Below, one piece after another: positions 6,953 through 14,509 of a stretch of 60,975 nucleotides of DNA (the stretch's first letter is position 1; the number at the start of each line of letters is the position of its first letter). The notes under the pieces were generated by a model. That model ran no database searches and was not told where the DNA came from. It saw only the letters and a program-made list of their open reading frames with translations. The DNA is from Streptomyces lichenis. Lineage in GTDB: Bacteria > Actinomycetota > Actinomycetes > Streptomycetales > Streptomycetaceae. The stretch spans positions 1 through 60,975 of the forward strand of contig NZ_JALPTH010000036.1 in the NCBI RefSeq assembly GCF_023218175.1, written 5' to 3'. Both the position numbers and the translations under genes were made by a program.

Positions 6953-8212
6953 CTAGCGCTCCTCGTCCTGCTCGAAGCCCAGGCCGGGGATGATCCCGGG
7001 CAGCAGCGGGGGGATGGTGATGTCCGGGGCCGGGTCGGGGGTGTCCCGGCCGCCGGTGCCACCGCCGCCGTCTCCGCCGCTGCCGGAGGGTGGCGGGGTG
7101 TCCCGGTCGGGCTGGAGGATGCCGCCGGGGGCGTTGCCGAGCAGGCCGTCGTCCTCGGTGGGGCGGGAGCCGGTGGGGCCGGGCTTGCCGGGAGAGCTCG
7201 GGGAACTTCCGGTGGGCCGGGCCTCCGGGGCGGTCGGGGACTGCTCGTCCGGGCGCTCGGTGCTGCCGGGGGCGTCCTGGGTGGCGCCGCTCGGCGGGCG
7301 GCTGGAGGTGCGGCCGCCGGTGCCGCCGCGCTGCGGGGGCTGGGGGAGCTTGGCCTGGAGCGGCTGGACGTCCTCGTCCATGGCGGCGAAGACATCGCTG
7401 ACCTGGTTGCCCACGTCGGTGAGCTGGACCGGGAGCCGGTCGCGCAGGCCGTTCCAGGTGTCGCGGTGGCTGCGGGTGAAGGAGCTGAGCGTGGCCATCG
7501 GGGCGATGGCGCCGTCCCGCTCGTAGGCAAGGCGGAGCAGCCGGTGGCCCTCGGCGGCGTCGTGCTGCATACCGCTGAGGGCCCGTCTGATCTCGCCCAG
7601 GGACTCGTGGTCCAGGGCGCCGGCGCGGTCCCGCTCCAGCAGGCGTCTGGCCTCGCTGAGCCGGGTGGAGGCCTGGTCGAGGTAGATCTCACCGCGGTCG
7701 GCGTCGCCGTCCGCCATGCCGAGCTTGAGGTCCTCCATGCCGCGCTTCAGCCCGTACAGCGAGTCACCGGGGAGGGCGTCGGAGCTGGCAGCGGCCACTC
7801 CGCTGAACGCCCCGGCCGCCACACCGACGGTGAGCCCGCCGGCGGCCAGGCCCTTGGACCAGCGGGAGCGGGGGCGCAACCTCCGCAGCCCGGTGGCGCG
7901 ATGGGCGCCCCGCCCGCCGCGGGCCCGCTGCGGGGGCACCGTAGGGCCCGCGGACGCGCCGCCCTCGGCGAACATGGCCTCCATGGCGGCGACCAGCTGT
8001 GCTCGCTGCACCACCTTCACTTCCGGGTCCAGCTCCGGCTTCGGCAGCTCGCCGAGTCCGCTCGCCAGGGCCAGCAGCCGACCCTGCCCGGCCGACTCGG
8101 CGGACGGCTCGGCGGTCGGTTCGGCCGGGGTCCCGGACGGCGTGGCCGACTGCTCTTCCAGGGCCTGGGCGAAGGCGTTCGCCCGCCGGTGCGCCGATAC
8201 GTTCGCGATCAC
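6953..8212 (-). CDS. rsbN: RsbN, anti-sigma factor for sigma-BldN (DUF5667)
   Basis: A 419-residue single-pass membrane protein. The cytosolic N-terminal domain (about 1-90: ANVSAHRRANAFAQALEE, then a Glu/Pro-rich linker and VQRAQLVAAMEAMF) is the sigma-binding part in S. venezuelae RsbN. One transmembrane helix follows at about 121-143 (GLAAGGLTVGVAAGAFSG). Outside is the DUF5667 helical domain (DALPGDSLYGLKRGMEDLKL onward) and a long Pro/Gly/Ser-rich C-terminal tail. I prefer the GTG at 8212 because GAGGAG is 9 nt upstream; the GTG at 8221 directly abuts that Shine-Dalgarno. The gene lies downstream of bldN and has its own sigma-BldN-type promoter at 8343-8371, so feedback control is expected. 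Confidence 0.9.
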   Translation of the reverse strand: MIANVSAHRRANAFAQALEEQSATPSGTPAEPTAEPSAESAGQGRLLALASGLGELPKPELDPEVKVVQRAQLVAAMEAMFAEGGASAGPTVPPQRARGGRGAHRATGLRRLRPRSRWSKGLAAGGLTVGVAAGAFSGVAAASSDALPGDSLYGLKRGMEDLKLGMADGDADRGEIYLDQASTRLSEARRLLERDRAGALDHESLGEIRRALSGMQHDAAEGHRLLRLAYERDGAIAPMATLSSFTRSHRDTWNGLRDRLPVQLTDVGNQVSDVFAAMDEDVQPLQAKLPQPPQRGGTGGRTSSRPPSGATQDAPGSTERPDEQSPTAPEARPTGSSPSSPGKPGPTGSRPTEDDGLLGNAPGGILQPDRDTPPPSGSGGDGGGGTGGRDTPDPAPDITIPPLLPGIIPGLGFEQDEER

Positions 8213-8342
8213 TGGCGGCACCTCCTCTCGTCATGACGGTCGACTCCCCGGGGGGTCCGGAGGGTTGCACACCTTGAGTCCGTCCACACGAACGAGTGAG
8301 GAGCGGCGCTCAGGGGGCGACCATAGGGAGCCTGCATCCCGC

Positions 8343-8371
8343 TCAACGAGCGTCGCGGCACTTGGGTTACG
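8343..8371 (-). promoter_or_regulatory. sigma-BldN-dependent promoter of rsbN
   Basis: Read on the minus strand, CGTAAC (8371-8366) is followed by a 17-nt spacer and CGTTGA (8348-8343). These hexamers match the published sigma-BldN -35 and -10 consensus. The rsbN start is about 125 nt downstream. rsbN is autoregulated by BldN in S. venezuelae, which fits. Confidence 0.8.
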
Positions 8372-8450
8372 CACGGAAGATGATCCGACCAGCGCGTCAT
8401 CGAGGCGTCACCGAGGGTGAGTTGGGGACGGGACCGGGTGTACGGCCCCG

Positions 8451-9230
8451 TCAGCGGGCGTCTTCGGGCAGCAGCCGGGCCAGGGTGCGCACGGCGCGGT
8501 ACTGCAGGGTCTTGATCGCGCCCTCGTTCTTGCCCATCACCCGGGCGGTCTCGGCGACCGACAGGCCCTGGAGGAACCGGAGCGTCACGCACTCCTGCTG
8601 CTGCGGGTTGAGCTTGCGCACCGCCTCCAGCAGGGCGGCGTTGGAGAGCGACTCCAGCACCGAGTCCTCGGGGCTGCGCTCCACCTCGTTGGCGTCCAGC
8701 ATCTCGCCGGTGGTCACTTCCAGTCGGAACCTGCTCGACTTGAAGTGGTCCGCGACCAGGTTGCGCGCGATGGTGACCAGCCAGGCGCCGAAGTCACGGC
8801 CCTGCCAGGTGAAGGTGGAGATCCGGCGCAGCGCGCGCAGAAAGGTCTCGCTGGTGAGGTCCTCGGCGGTCGCCTTGCCGCCGACGCGGTAGTAGATGTA
8901 CCGGTACACGGTGTCGCTGTACTGGTCGTAGAGGCGTCCGAAGGCGTCGGCCTCGCCGGCCTGGGCGCGCTCCACCAGGTCCATCATCCGGGCGCTGTCG
9001 CTGTCCGCGGTGGGCCGGCGGGCGGTGGCCTGGGCGCCCGCACCACCGCGCCCGGCGCGTCTGGCCACGGCGGGACCACCGTCGGCGAGCGCGTAGCAGG
9101 GGCCGGCGAGCGCGGGTGCGGCGAGGGCCGGGACGGCGTACGCGGTGGGGACGAGTCCGCGCAGGTGGCCGAGGACCGTCGCGCGGAGCGTAGCCAGGCC
9201 CGAGGCGTCAACCCCGACGTGTGGGTACAC
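8451..9230 (-). CDS. bldN: BldN, developmental ECF sigma factor (pro-sigma)
   Basis: A 259-residue ECF sigma factor required for aerial mycelium formation in streptomycetes, where it directs chaplin, rodlin and bldM transcription. Residues 1-80 or so (beginning VYPHVGVDASGLATLRATVL) are the characteristic BldN N-terminal extension that is removed by proteolysis. Sigma region 2 runs from MMDLVERAQAGEADAFGRLY (about 82) through EDLTSETFLRALRRI. Region 4 is in LNPQQQECVTLRFLQGLSVA and the HTH that follows. I chose the GTG at 9230, behind GGGAG, which gives the expected pro-protein; an in-frame GTG at 9281 would add 17 unrelated residues. rsbN lies downstream in the same direction. Confidence 0.95.
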   Translation of the reverse strand: MYPHVGVDASGLATLRATVLGHLRGLVPTAYAVPALAAPALAGPCYALADGGPAVARRAGRGGAGAQATARRPTADSDSARMMDLVERAQAGEADAFGRLYDQYSDTVYRYIYYRVGGKATAEDLTSETFLRALRRISTFTWQGRDFGAWLVTIARNLVADHFKSSRFRLEVTTGEMLDANEVERSPEDSVLESLSNAALLEAVRKLNPQQQECVTLRFLQGLSVAETARVMGKNEGAIKTLQYRAVRTLARLLPEDAR

Positions 9231-9590
9231 GGGACTCCCAGTGGCAGAGCTTCCATCACGTGCAGTACGCCAACCATTCACCCGTCGTAGCGACGCGCTG
9301 GGTTGCCGTATGCGTTTGAGGAGAATAACGCTTAGTGCAGGGAGCGCTACACCGAGTTGCGCAAATCATTGATTCAGTCGTCTTTGTGGCGTCTTCGCGA
9401 CGGAATCGTTCACACTTGCCGATCGCTTGTTGATCGGATGGTGGCAAATTCTGGCCGAGTCGGCGATCTGTTGTGCCCGAGTGGCCGGGGTGTGTCTGGC
9501 CGCGGCGGTACGGGGGTAGGAAGGTGGTTTGGGGTGCGGCGGGGTGCCTCCGCATGCCCCGGCCAGGCCGGTGGGGGCTCTCGCGAGGTC
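9231..9590. other. bldN upstream region, 360 bp without a gene
   Basis: This stretch holds the bldN leader and promoter (see 9322-9357) and the 3' flank of the HAD gene. It is more A/T-rich than its surroundings between 9290 and 9470, as expected for a regulated promoter. A GC hairpin-like CCCCGGCC-a-GGCCGG at 9557-9571 may end the HAD transcript. No convincing small ORF was seen. Confidence 0.6.
9322..9357 (-). promoter_or_regulatory. candidate bldN promoter and BldD box
   Basis: On the minus strand TATTCT (9327-9322) is a plausible -10, which would give an ~85-nt leader. Just upstream, the minus-strand ACTCGGTGT (9357-9349) matches the core ACNCWGNGT of the BldD pseudopalindrome except for the central W. 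bldN is a BldD target in S. coelicolor. The -35 is weak, so the exact promoter is uncertain. Confidence 0.4.
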
Positions 9591-10535
9591 TCAGCGGCGG
9601 CGGCGGTGCAGGGCGACCGCGGCGGCGGTCCCGCCGGCCAGGGCGCCGACGCCCGCGGCGGCCGGGATGCCGACCTTGGCGGCCTTGCGGCCGGTGCGGT
9701 AGTCGCGCAGCCGCCACTCCAGGGAGCGCGCGTGCTTGCGCAGCTTGGTGTCCGGGTTGATCGCGTAGGGGTGGCCGACCAGCGAGAGCATCGGGATGTC
9801 GTTGTGCGAGTCGCTGTAGGCGGCGCAGCGGTCCAGGTCCAGGCCCTCGGCGCCGGCCAGCGCCCGTACCGCCTCGGCCTTGGCGGGGCCGTGCAGCGGC
9901 TCGCCGACCAGCTTGCCGGTGTAGACGCCGTCCACCGACTCGGCGACGGTGCCCAGCGCCCCGGTCAGCCCGAGCCGGCGGGCGATGATGGTGGCCGTCT
10001 CCACCGGGGCGGCGGTGACCAGCCACACCTTCTGCCCGGCGTCCAGATGGGCCTGGGCCAGCGCGCGGGTGCCGGGCCAGATGCGGTCGGCCAGGTACTC
10101 GTCGTAGATCTCCTCGCCGATGCTCATCAGCTCGGAGACCCGGTGCCCCTTGACGATGGACAGCGCGCTGTCGCGGGCGTCCTGCATGTGCTCGGGGTCC
10201 TCGACGCCGGCCAGCCGGAACCAGGCCTGCTGCCAGGCGAACCGGGCCAGCTCGCGGCGCTGGAAGAAGTTCCGCTTGTACAGCCCGCGCCCGAAGTGGA
10301 AGATCGCGGCGCCCTGCATCACGGTGTTGTCGAGGTCGAAGAAGGCGGCGGCCCGGACGTCGCCCTGGACCGGGAAGACCGGTTCGACAGGCAGGCCGGG
10401 GAGGTCGGTGCCCCGCTCCTGCGTCTCCAGTGCGGCGGAGGTCTTGCGGGCGGCCTCGGCCGACGCCTCGCCCGCCAGCACGCTCCGCGCCGTGGCGGGG
10501 CGCCGGTGTCGCGTGAGCCATCCCAGTGCGGCCAT
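9591..10535 (-). CDS. HAD-IB family phosphatase (SerB1-like)
   Basis: A 314-residue HAD-superfamily subfamily IB hydrolase. Motif I is AAFFDLDNTVMQGAA near residue 65, motif II is VTAAPVE near 175, and motif III/IV is AAYSDSHNDIPML near 235. These are the phosphoserine-phosphatase-type signatures; the mycobacterial neighbour of the same hem region is called SerB1, but the substrate is untested. The first ~60 residues are Arg/Ala-rich. The C-terminus (VGIPAAAGVGALAGGTAAAV followed by HRRRR) looks like a tail-anchor or surface-associated helix. The ATG at 10535 has no clear ribosome binding site, so the start is moderately certain. It is divergent from the glutaredoxin-like gene. Confidence 0.85.
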   Translation of the reverse strand: MAALGWLTRHRRPATARSVLAGEASAEAARKTSAALETQERGTDLPGLPVEPVFPVQGDVRAAAFFDLDNTVMQGAAIFHFGRGLYKRNFFQRRELARFAWQQAWFRLAGVEDPEHMQDARDSALSIVKGHRVSELMSIGEEIYDEYLADRIWPGTRALAQAHLDAGQKVWLVTAAPVETATIIARRLGLTGALGTVAESVDGVYTGKLVGEPLHGPAKAEAVRALAGAEGLDLDRCAAYSDSHNDIPMLSLVGHPYAINPDTKLRKHARSLEWRLRDYRTGRKAAKVGIPAAAGVGALAGGTAAAVALHRRRR

Positions 10536-10661
10536 GCCGTGAGCATAGCCACTGTGTTCGGCCGTGCCCGACTTGTGGGGATGCCATGGTGTGAACAGCG
10601 GGCGGCGGGCGGGTGGCGGAGATCGTCCCGGGGAGGGCGGCCGGGGCGGGAGAATGGGCGC

Positions 10662-10952
10662 ATGTTCGGACGGGCGGGTAAGGCGAGTAAGAAGAAGGAC
10701 GGGGCGGCGGCCGGGCCCCGGACGGTGACCCTGATCGGGAAGCCGGGCTGCCATCTGTGCGAGGAGGCGCGCACGGTGGTGGCGGCGGTGTGCGAGGAGG
10801 CCGGCGCGGTGTGGGAGGAGAAGGACATCACCCGCGACGAGGAGCTGCACCGGGCCTACTGGGAGCAGATCCCGGTGGTGCTGGTCGACGGTGAGCAGCA
10901 CACCTTCTGGAAGGTCGACCCGGAGCGGCTGCGCCGGGCGCTGGCGTCCTGA
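10662..10952 (+). CDS. glutaredoxin-like (DUF836) protein
   Basis: A 96-residue thioredoxin-fold protein. The redox motif is KPGCHLCEEA, with the CxxC cysteines near residues 31 and 34 after a first beta strand VTLIGKPG. The cis-Pro loop is IPVVLVDGEQ near 72-81. The N-terminus carries a lysine-rich extension (KASKKKDG). The ATG at 10662 follows GGGAG. It lies upstream of the Rex-heme operon on the same strand, as in Mycobacterium (Rv0508 before hemA), so a link to redox state or heme metabolism is plausible but not shown. A 436-bp gap separates it from rex. Confidence 0.85.
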   Translation: MFGRAGKASKKKDGAAAGPRTVTLIGKPGCHLCEEARTVVAAVCEEAGAVWEEKDITRDEELHRAYWEQIPVVLVDGEQHTFWKVDPERLRRALAS

Positions 10953-11388
10953 GGGCGTCCCGAGCCATCGCCGGGCTTCGCCGCCGTGCCCGGTGGCCGT
11001 GGGCCCTCCGCGGGCCGGTGGCCGTGGCCGGAAATCGACGTCCGGGGGCGTCCGGGGCGGCGGTGGCGCGGGGCGTGCTCCGGTGTGCAAAGGGACGCTC
11101 ACGGGGCGGCGATGACCGGGAAAGGCTGGTACCATGGGTACGTTTTGTTGCGGTTCGGGGGCGCGGTACCAAGGAGTGTGTACGGCTTTGCCCCCTTCGG
11201 CTCCCCAACGGGCCGCCTCGGACGACGGTTCCGGGATGGCGCGATCGGTGTGCGTGAGCCCGGTCACTTTGCGCGGACAAATCGGACACCATCTTTGTGC
11301 ACGCGTTCACAAAGACATAGCCTGCTGTCGACGGGGCGGTCCTTGGACACACGGCCGCCCACAGCCCAGCTCATCCCGCAGGAGCACC
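10953..11388. other. glutaredoxin-rex intergenic region, 436 bp
   Basis: The first part is GC-rich with short repeats of ggtggccgtgg near 10990-11025. The rest holds the rex promoter and the Rex operator (11295-11323) about 75-95 nt before the rex start. I see no protein-coding gene with normal third-position bias here. Confidence 0.6.
11295..11323 (+). promoter_or_regulatory. Rex operator (ROP) overlapping the rex-hem promoter
   Basis: TTGTGCACGCGTTCACAA at 11295-11312 is an 18-bp near-perfect match to the streptomycete Rex operator (TTGTGAA-N4-TTCACAA), with one off-consensus base. TTGTGC at 11295-11300 with a 17-nt spacer to TAGCCT at 11318-11323 forms a possible promoter, so Rex bound here would block RNA polymerase. 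S. coelicolor Rex autoregulates rex-hemACD. Confidence 0.85.
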
Positions 11389-12201
11389 GTGGCAACTGGC
11401 CGAACTCACCGACCGGCGACCCGCAGCCGAGGCATCCCCGAGGCCACCGTCGCCAGGCTCCCGCTGTACCTGCGGGCGCTGACCGCGCTGTCGGAGCGCT
11501 CCGTGCCGACGGTCTCCTCCGAGGAGCTCGCCGCGGCGGCGGGGGTCAACTCCGCCAAGCTGCGCAAGGACTTCAGCTACCTCGGTTCGTACGGGACGCG
11601 CGGGGTGGGTTACGACGTCGAGTACCTCGTCTACCAGATCTCCCGCGAGCTCGGGCTCACCCAGGACTGGCCGATCGTCATGGTCGGCATCGGAAACCTG
11701 GGCGCCGCCCTCGCCAACTACGGGGGCTTCGCCTCCCGCGGCTTCCGGGTCGCCGCGCTGATCGACGCCGACCCCGCGATGGTGGGCAAGCCGGTCGCCG
11801 GGATTGCCGTGCAGTTCATCGACGACCTTGAGCGGATCATCGACGAGAACGGCGTCTCCATCGGCGTCATCGCCACCCCCGCCGGGGCGGCCCAGCAGGT
11901 CTGCGACCGGCTGGTCGCGGCCGGGGTGACCTCCATCCTGAACTTCGCGCCCACCGTGCTGTCCGTCCCGGACGGCGTCGACGTGCGCAAGGTGGACCTC
12001 TCCATCGAGCTGCAGATCCTCGCCTTCCACGAGCAGCGCAAGGCCGGCGAGGAGAACGGCGCCCCGGCCCCGGCCGCCGCCGCCCCGGTGGCGCCCCCGG
12101 TCGCCGCCCGTACCGCCGCCGCCCCGGCGGCCCCGGCCGACGCGCCGGGCGACGGCCGGAACGGGCCTGACGGGGACATGCCCGCCGTGATGCCGGCATG
12201 A
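11389..12201 (+). CDS. rex: Rex, NADH-sensing redox repressor
   Basis: A 270-residue homodimeric repressor that senses the NADH/NAD+ ratio. The N-terminal winged helix (about residues 20-85) includes VNSAKLRKDFSYLGSYGTRG, which covers recognition helix and wing. The NAD(H)-binding Rossmann domain starts at VMVGIGNLGAAL (about 95), and the domain-swapped C-terminal helix is LQILAFHEQRKAGEE. After it comes an unusual ~50-residue Ala/Pro/Gly tail. The GTG at 11389 follows GGAG and reproduces the known N-terminus. In streptomycetes Rex represses cytochrome bd, NADH dehydrogenase and hem genes when NADH is high. It overlaps hemA by ATGA. Confidence 0.95.
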   Translation: MATGRTHRPATRSRGIPEATVARLPLYLRALTALSERSVPTVSSEELAAAAGVNSAKLRKDFSYLGSYGTRGVGYDVEYLVYQISRELGLTQDWPIVMVGIGNLGAALANYGGFASRGFRVAALIDADPAMVGKPVAGIAVQFIDDLERIIDENGVSIGVIATPAGAAQQVCDRLVAAGVTSILNFAPTVLSVPDGVDVRKVDLSIELQILAFHEQRKAGEENGAPAPAAAAPVAPPVAARTAAAPAAPADAPGDGRNGPDGDMPAVMPA

Positions 12202-13547
12202 GCCTCCTCGTCGTCGGCCTCAGCCACCGCAGCGCTCCGGTGAGCGTGCTGGAGCGGGCCGCACTCGACCCCGACGCGCAGACCAAGCTGCTCCAGGACA
12301 CCCTGGCCGCCGAGCCGGCCGCCGAGGGCGCCGTCCTCGCCACCTGCAACCGGATCGAGCTCTACGCCGACGTGGACAAGTTCCACGCCGGGGTCGCCGA
12401 GCTGTCCACGCTGCTCGCCCAGCACAGCGGCGTCGGCCTGGAGGAGCTCACCCCCTACCTCTACGTCCACTACGAGGACCGGGCCGTCCACCACCTGTTC
12501 TCGGTGGCCTGCGGACTGGACTCCATGGTGGTCGGCGAGGGCCAGATCCTCGGCCAGATCAAGGACGCGCTCGCCCGCGGCCAGGAGCTGCACACCGCCG
12601 GACGGCTGCTGAACGACCTGTTCCAGCAGGCGCTGCGGGTCGGCAAGCGGGCCCACAGCGAGACCGGCATCGACCGGGCCGGTCAGTCCCTGGTCACCTT
12701 CGGCCTGGAGCAGCTGGCGGCCGGGGCCGAGGTCGAGCGGTGGGCGCACGGCAAGCGCGCCCTGGTCATCGGCGCCGGCTCGATGTCCTCGCTGGCCGCC
12801 GCGACCCTCGCCCGGGCCGGCATCGCCGAGGTCGTCATCGCCAACCGCACCGCCGAGCGCGCCTCCCGGCTCGTACAGATCCTCACCGAGCCCGGGGGCA
12901 CCGGTGTCGCCGCCCGCGCGGTCGCCATGGCCGACGCGCCCGCCGAGCTGACCCGCGCCGACGTCGTCGTCTCCTGTACCGGGGCGACCGGACTGGTCCT
13001 GAAGGCCGCCGACATCGAGGCCGCCGCCCAGGGCCGGGGACCGGGCGCCGCCCCGCTCGCGCTGCTGGACCTCGCCATGCCCCGCGACATCGACGCCGCC
13101 GCCCACCGGCTGCCCGGTGTGCGCCTGGTGGACATCGAGTCGCTGGCCGAGGCCGCCGCGGACGCCCCGATGGCCGCCGACGTCGACCGGGTGCGCGCCA
13201 TCGTCGGCGCCGAGGTCGCCACCTTCGGCGCCGCCCAGCGCGCCGCCCACATCACGCCCACCGTCGTCGCGCTGCGCACCATGGCCGCCGACGTGGTCGC
13301 CTCCGAGATGGCCCGGCTGGAGGGCCGGTTGCCCGGCCTCGCCGACAAGGAGCGCGCCGAGATCACCCAGACCGTGCGCCGCGTCGTGGACAAGCTGCTC
13401 CACGCGCCGACGGTACGGGTCAAGCAGCTGGCCGGGGAGCCCGGCGGCGCCGGATACGCCGACGCGCTGCGCACACTCTTCGACCTCGACCCGGAGACGG
13501 TCGCCGCCGTCAGCCGGGCCGACGTGAACGACCCGAATCGAGGGTGA
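12198..13547 (+). CDS. hemA: glutamyl-tRNA reductase
   Basis: A 449-residue enzyme that reduces glutamyl-tRNA(Glu) to glutamate-1-semialdehyde with NADPH, the first committed step of tetrapyrrole synthesis. The catalytic Cys is C50 in LATCNRIELYA. The N-terminal GLSHRSAPV segment (about 7-15) is the family signature. The NADPH-binding loop is VIGAGSMSSLAAATL near 190-204, and the long helical dimerisation region fills the C-terminus. Start ATG overlaps the rex stop (ATGA), so translation is coupled. It belongs to the rex-hemA-hemC-hemD operon under the Rex operator. Length is normal for actinobacteria. Confidence 0.95.
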   Translation: MSLLVVGLSHRSAPVSVLERAALDPDAQTKLLQDTLAAEPAAEGAVLATCNRIELYADVDKFHAGVAELSTLLAQHSGVGLEELTPYLYVHYEDRAVHHLFSVACGLDSMVVGEGQILGQIKDALARGQELHTAGRLLNDLFQQALRVGKRAHSETGIDRAGQSLVTFGLEQLAAGAEVERWAHGKRALVIGAGSMSSLAAATLARAGIAEVVIANRTAERASRLVQILTEPGGTGVAARAVAMADAPAELTRADVVVSCTGATGLVLKAADIEAAAQGRGPGAAPLALLDLAMPRDIDAAAHRLPGVRLVDIESLAEAAADAPMAADVDRVRAIVGAEVATFGAAQRAAHITPTVVALRTMAADVVASEMARLEGRLPGLADKERAEITQTVRRVVDKLLHAPTVRVKQLAGEPGGAGYADALRTLFDLDPETVAAVSRADVNDPNRG

Positions 13548-13549
13548 GA

Positions 13550-14509
13550 ATGACCGACAGGGCATTGAGGCTGGGGACCAGGCGGAGCAAGCTCGCCATG
13601 GCCCAGTCCGGGCATGTCGCCGAGGCCGTGCGGCAGCTGACCGGCCGCCCCGTGGAGCTGGTGGAGATCACCACCTTCGGCGACACCTCCCGCGAGCACC
13701 TGGCGCAGATCGGCGGCACCGGTGTCTTCGTCACCGCGCTGCGGGACGCGCTGCTGGCCGGCGAGGTGGACTTCGCCGTCCACTCGCTGAAGGACCTGCC
13801 GACCGCGCAGCCCGAGGAACTGGCGTTGGCCGCCGTGCCGAGGCGCGAGGACCCGCGGGACGTGCTGGTCGCCCGGGACGGACTGGCCTTCGAGGAGCTG
13901 CCGGCCGGCGCCCGCGTCGGCACCGGCTCGCCGCGGCGGATGGCGCAGCTCAACGCGTACGCCCGCAGCCACGGCATGGAGATCAGCTGCGTGCCGATCC
14001 GCGGGAACATCGACACCCGTGTCGGCTACGTGCGCAACGGGGAACTGGACGCGGTCGTGCTGGCCGCGGCCGGGCTCAACCGGATCGGACGCGGCGGTGA
14101 GGTCAGCGACTTCCTCGCCGTCGACACCGTCCTGCCCGCCCCCGGCCAGGGGGCCCTGGCGGTCGAGTGCCCGGCGGCGAACGCCGAGCTCACCGCCGCG
14201 CTCGGCGCGCTCGACGACCCGCACACCCGGGCCGCCGTGACCGCCGAGCGGTCCCTGCTCGCCGCTCTGGAAGCCGGCTGCTCCGCCCCCGTGGGCGCGC
14301 TCGCCGACTTCCAGACCGACGGACAGGATGTTCATCAGATGCGCCTGCGCGGCGTCGTCGGTACCACCGACGGCTCGGCGCTGGTGCAGTTGTCCACCAC
14401 CGGTCCCGTACCCGCGTCGCACCACGACGCCGTCGCCCTCGGCCGCGAACTCGCGGCCGAGATGCTGGCCAAGGGTGCGGCCGGTCTTATGGGGGAGCGA
14501 GCACTTTGA
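13550..14509 (+). CDS. hemC: hydroxymethylbilane synthase (porphobilinogen deaminase)
   Basis: A 319-residue cytosolic enzyme that condenses four porphobilinogens into hydroxymethylbilane. Family signatures are the N-terminal LRLGTRRSKLAMAQS (about 6-20), the active-site Asp region FAVHSLKDLPT (about 80-90), the arginine loop VGTGSPRRMAQL (about 124-135), and the dipyrromethane-cofactor Cys in LEAGCSAPVGA (about 242). All are present. It starts 2 nt after the hemA stop and ends in a TTGA overlap with the next gene, so the three are co-translated. Confidence 0.95.
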   Translation: MTDRALRLGTRRSKLAMAQSGHVAEAVRQLTGRPVELVEITTFGDTSREHLAQIGGTGVFVTALRDALLAGEVDFAVHSLKDLPTAQPEELALAAVPRREDPRDVLVARDGLAFEELPAGARVGTGSPRRMAQLNAYARSHGMEISCVPIRGNIDTRVGYVRNGELDAVVLAAAGLNRIGRGGEVSDFLAVDTVLPAPGQGALAVECPAANAELTAALGALDDPHTRAAVTAERSLLAALEAGCSAPVGALADFQTDGQDVHQMRLRGVVGTTDGSALVQLSTTGPVPASHHDAVALGRELAAEMLAKGAAGLMGERAL

